Source: Pseudomonadota bacterium (GTDB taxonomy: Bacteria > Pseudomonadota > Gammaproteobacteria > Xanthomonadales > Xanthomonadaceae). From it: a DNA stretch of 64,000 nucleotides. Of this stretch, positions 61,858-64,000 are shown one piece after another (within the stretch, counting starts at the first letter, position 1; each line of letters starts with the position of its first letter). Where the stretch lies: contig JAFEFT010000037.1 of the NCBI GenBank assembly GCA_018240435.1, positions 38,687 to 102,686 on the forward strand, read 5' to 3'. Made by a program: the position numbers and the translations under genes. Under the pieces are notes generated by a model, which did no database searches, had not been told where the DNA came from, and saw nothing but the letters and a program-made list of their open reading frames with translations.

Positions 61858-62424
61858 ATGAAAACCTCTTTCCTGCTGGCCCCGTTGGCGATGGCGATGG
61901 CCGTCGTGGCGTCGTCGCCGGACGCTGGTGCGCAGGCCTACGATGGCCCGCCGCCGCAATATGCGCAGCAACGGCCGCCGGTGAGCTTCGGTTATGCCAA
62001 CGTGCTGCGGGTGACGCCGGTCTACGACACCTACATGACCACCGAGCAGCAGTGCGATGGCCCGCCGCAGCCGGTGCGCAAGGACACCACCGGTGGCACC
62101 GTGCTCGGTGCGATCATCGGCGGCGCCTTGGGCAACACCGTCGGCAAGGGCGATGGCCGCAAGGCCGCCACCATCGGCGGCGCCGTGATCGGTGGCGCGA
62201 TCGGCCACGACGTGGCCAGGAACAGCGGCCCCGACTACGTGCCCTCGGGTTGCCGCATGGTGCAGGTGCAGCGCGGCGGCGACGGCCCGCCGATCGGCTT
62301 CGATGTCGAATACGACTACAAGGGCGACGTCTATACCGCGCGCATGCCCTACGACCCCGGCAATCGCATCCGCGTGCGGGTGTCGGTGGTGCCGACCGAC
62401 GAGCCGCCGCGGTATCGCCGCTGA
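61858..62424 (+). CDS. Glycine-zipper 2TM outer-membrane-type protein
   Basis: The 188-residue product has a signal peptide (to DAGA), a central glycine-zipper pair (GGTVLGAIIGGALGNTVG and AATIGGAVIGGAIGHDVA) and a C-terminal beta part with FDVEYDYKGDVYTARMPYDPGNRIRVRVSV. This is the Rick_17kDa/SlyB-like envelope family; no lipobox Cys is present. AAGGAGCGCAACG precedes the ATG at 61858. A terminator hairpin follows. Confidence 0.85.
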   Translation: MKTSFLLAPLAMAMAVVASSPDAGAQAYDGPPPQYAQQRPPVSFGYANVLRVTPVYDTYMTTEQQCDGPPQPVRKDTTGGTVLGAIIGGALGNTVGKGDGRKAATIGGAVIGGAIGHDVARNSGPDYVPSGCRMVQVQRGGDGPPIGFDVEYDYKGDVYTARMPYDPGNRIRVRVSVVPTDEPPRYRR

Positions 62425-62448
62425 GTCGTGAAGTCCTGATCTGCAAAC

Positions 62449-62474
62449 CACGCCCCGACTATGTTCGGGGCGTG
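62449..62474 (+). terminator. Terminator hairpin after the glycine-zipper gene
   Basis: A perfect 10-bp stem CACGCCCCGA / TCGGGGCGTG with a 6-base loop starts 25 bases after the stop; a short TCGTTT follows. It looks like a modest intrinsic terminator. Confidence 0.65.
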
Positions 62475-62581
62475 TCGTTTGGCGGGCGCGCGATCGCGAC
62501 GCAGGGTTTGGTGGTGGGCCGGAAGCGCATTCGCGTGCTGCGTGTTGCATCGCAGCGAACTTTCGTGCAAGACTCATCCCC

Positions 62582-62689
62582 ATGCATCGCATCCGCGCCG
62601 TCGCCGCCATCCTCACCTCCGCCCGCATGGCGGCAGGCATGACCTCGCGCGCGCGCCGACCGTTCTCGACCTCATCGCGAGTCGGGTAG
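62582..62689 (+). CDS. Possible Arg-rich leader peptide upstream of argF'
   Basis: A 35-codon open frame (MHRIRAVAAILTSARMAAGM..., ending SSRVG) contains seven Arg codons, including three within four codons (CGC GCG CGC CGA). It ends 31 bases before an intrinsic terminator that precedes argF'. This is the layout of an attenuation leader. Against it, no Shine-Dalgarno is visible and Arg codons are common in GC-rich DNA. Confidence 0.35.
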   Translation: MHRIRAVAAILTSARMAAGMTSRARRPFSTSSRVG

Positions 62690-62719
62690 CGGCGTCCTGC
62701 AGCCATTGCAGTGCTGACC

Positions 62720-62750
62720 AAGCCCGGCCTCGCGCCGGGCTTTTGTTTTT
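62720..62750 (+). terminator. Intrinsic terminator/attenuator in the argF' leader
   Basis: Stem AAGCCCGGC / GCCGGGCTT with a 5-base loop is followed by TTGTTTTT, a textbook intrinsic terminator pointing towards argF' and ending 50 bases before its ATG. A smaller hairpin (CTGCA / TGCAG) lies just upstream. It must be relieved, or a promoter must lie within 50 bases, for argF' to be expressed. Confidence 0.75.
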
Positions 62751-62800
62751 CGCGCCCGCGCATTCACGCACCACTCCTCCAGCCGTCACCCAACCTCACC

Positions 62801-63856
62801 ATGAAGCCGATTCTGTCGTCGCATCCCCGCAATTTCATCGACACCCAGGACTGGAGCCGGCCGGCGCTCGATGCGCTGCTGGCGCAGGCGACTGCATTCA
62901 AGCGCGAGCCGCGCGGCGAGCATCTGCGTGGGCGCACCATCGCGCTGGTGTTCTTCAATCCGTCGCTGCGCACCCGCACCAGCTTCGAGATCGGCGCCTT
63001 CCATCTGGGCGGCCACGCCGTCGTGCTGGCGCCGGGCAAGGATGCCTGGCCGATCGAGTTCGAGTTCGGCGCCGTGATGGATGGCGATGCCGAGGAATAC
63101 ATCGCCGAGGTCGCGCGCGTGCTCTCGCGCTATGTCGATCTGATCGCGGTGCGTGCGTTCCCGAAGTTCGTCGACTGGTCGATCGATCGTCAAGACAGGG
63201 TGTTGCGTGGCTTTGCGATGCACGCGACGGTGCCGGTGATCAACATGGAGAGCATCGTCCACCCGTGTCAGGAGCTGGCGCACGTGCTGGCACTGCGCGA
63301 GCACTTCGGTTGCGACGACTTGCGCGGGAAAAAATACGTGCTGACGTGGACGTACCACCCCAGGCCGCTCAACACCGCCGTCGCCAATTCCGCGCTGACC
63401 ATCGCCACGCGCTACGGCATGGACGTGACCTTGTTGTGCCCGACCGATGACTATCTGCTCGACGATCGCTACATGCAGCGCGCGCATGACAACGTACTCG
63501 CGCACGGCGGCTCGCTCACCATCAGCCACGACCCGCAGCAGGCCTATCGCGGCGCCGATGTCGTGTATGCCAAGAGCTGGGGCGCGTTGCCGTACTTCGG
63601 TCGCTGGGAACAGGAAAAACCCATCCGCGATGCGCATCGCCATTTCATCGTCGATGAACAAAAGATGGCGCTGACGAATTCGGCGGTGTTCAGCCATTGC
63701 CTGCCGCTGCGCCGCAACGTCAAGGCCACGGACGGCGTGATGGATTCGCCGGCCTGCATCGCCATCGCGGAAGCCGGCAATCGCTTGCCGGTGCAGCAGG
63801 CGGTGATGGCGGGGTTGCTCGCTGCGCGAGCGGGAATCGTGAATCGTGAATCGTGA
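62801..63856 (+). CDS. argF': N-acetylornithine carbamoyltransferase
   Basis: The 351-residue transcarbamylase has the carbamoyl-phosphate loop FFNPSLRTRTSFE and the AOTCase-specific stretches KDAWPIEFEFGAVMDGD, FPKFVDWSIDRQDRVL, WTYHPRPLNTAVANSALT and KMALTNSAVFSHCLPLRRNVKATD. It carbamoylates N-acetylornithine, not ornithine, the arginine route of Xanthomonas relatives. The C-terminus (GIVNRES) is encoded by a heptamer array that adds a few residues. The start is ATG 62801. Confidence 0.96.
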   Translation: MKPILSSHPRNFIDTQDWSRPALDALLAQATAFKREPRGEHLRGRTIALVFFNPSLRTRTSFEIGAFHLGGHAVVLAPGKDAWPIEFEFGAVMDGDAEEYIAEVARVLSRYVDLIAVRAFPKFVDWSIDRQDRVLRGFAMHATVPVINMESIVHPCQELAHVLALREHFGCDDLRGKKYVLTWTYHPRPLNTAVANSALTIATRYGMDVTLLCPTDDYLLDDRYMQRAHDNVLAHGGSLTISHDPQQAYRGADVVYAKSWGALPYFGRWEQEKPIRDAHRHFIVDEQKMALTNSAVFSHCLPLRRNVKATDGVMDSPACIAIAEAGNRLPVQQAVMAGLLAARAGIVNRES

Positions 63857-64000
63857 ATCGTGAATCGGGAATCGGGAATCGGGAATCGGGAATCGGGAAT
63901 CGGGAATCGGGAATCGGGAATCGTGAATCGTGAATCGGGAATCGGGAATCGTGAATCGGGAATCGTGAATCGTGAGTCGTGAGTCGTGAATCGTGAGTCG
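63832..64000. repeat. Long heptamer array, GGGAATC/GTGAATC/GTGAGTC, 24 units to window end
   Basis: About 24 unbroken 7-bp units run from the last codons of argF' to the final base and continue outside. Variants differ at two positions (G/T at 2, A/G at 5) and occur in blocks: GTG-type, a run of GGGAATC, then mixed and GTGAGTC. This is the longest array in the window. Confidence 0.93.

Noticed and set aside
63832-64000. CRISPR array
   Set aside because: Units are only 7 bp with no spacers, and no cas genes are present.

Overview
The window is a GC-rich chromosomal segment from a gammaproteobacterium of the Xanthomonadales/Lysobacterales. The best markers are an N-acetylornithine carbamoyltransferase (argF', the enzyme that replaces ordinary ornithine carbamoyltransferase in xanthomonads), a methionine synthase split into two genes, and short heptanucleotide repeats scattered through the DNA. 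The content is almost entirely core housekeeping. I see no prophage, transposase, CRISPR array, rRNA or tRNA. Genes are tightly packed, many with ATGA/TGATG stop-start overlaps that indicate translational coupling.

Layout. 1-1843: a DUF2058 gene end and an NRAMP-type transporter (+). 1973-7060: a minus-strand methionine operon (ArsR-methyltransferase regulator, metH N-half, metH C-half) with a clear operator in front. 7170-8932: a phosphoethanolamine transferase with a 3'-terminal frameshift. 9146-14746: minus-strand genes OsmC, a chorismate mutase-UbiT fusion, nadA, nadB, then fabA-fabB, with FNR-type boxes before both groups. 14919-18892: a Fur-box-preceded ferrous-iron cluster (P19, OprB-type porin, cupredoxin, polyferredoxin) with no FTR1 permease. 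19141-27701: nadC, DUF1631, Trm112-like, purEK, sodB, grxD, an SDR, a MarC protein and rnhB.

27069-42660 is one long minus-strand block: rpsB-tsf, a DegV gene, pyrH-frr-uppS-cdsA-dxr-rseP-bamA-lpxD-fabZ-lpxA-lpxB-rnhB. It links translation factors with isoprenoid and phospholipid synthesis, outer-membrane assembly and lipid A synthesis. rpsB has a strong promoter and a leader of about 270 nt; tsf has a strong intrinsic terminator. 43326-50118 (+): gcvPB, dgkA, a TerC protein, lemA with three TPM-domain genes, and lgt. 50180-55778 (+): thyA, an exported protein, folA, ppnN, DUF1993 and a CNMP-DUF1003 protein. 55787-62424: two hydrolases, a collapsed OmpR/EnvZ remnant, a low-complexity exported protein, an RNB-domain exonuclease, cysS and a glycine-zipper protein. 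62582-64000: a possible attenuated leader, argF' and a heptamer array that runs out of the window.

The most unusual sequence-level features are: (1) many period-7 arrays of several different heptamers (GAGGACA/GAAGACA, GGGAATC/GTGAATC, GAACTAC, GGGACTC/GGGAAGC), placed at gene 3' ends on the sense strand or as inverted arms inside metH and at lpxA/lpxB; (2) an in-frame chorismate mutase-UbiT fusion behind an FNR-type box; (3) an Ftr-like iron cluster with a porin in place of FTR1; (4) a response-regulator/histidine-kinase deletion chimera; (5) a candidate transcription attenuator before argF'. I found no convincing wholly new multi-gene system.
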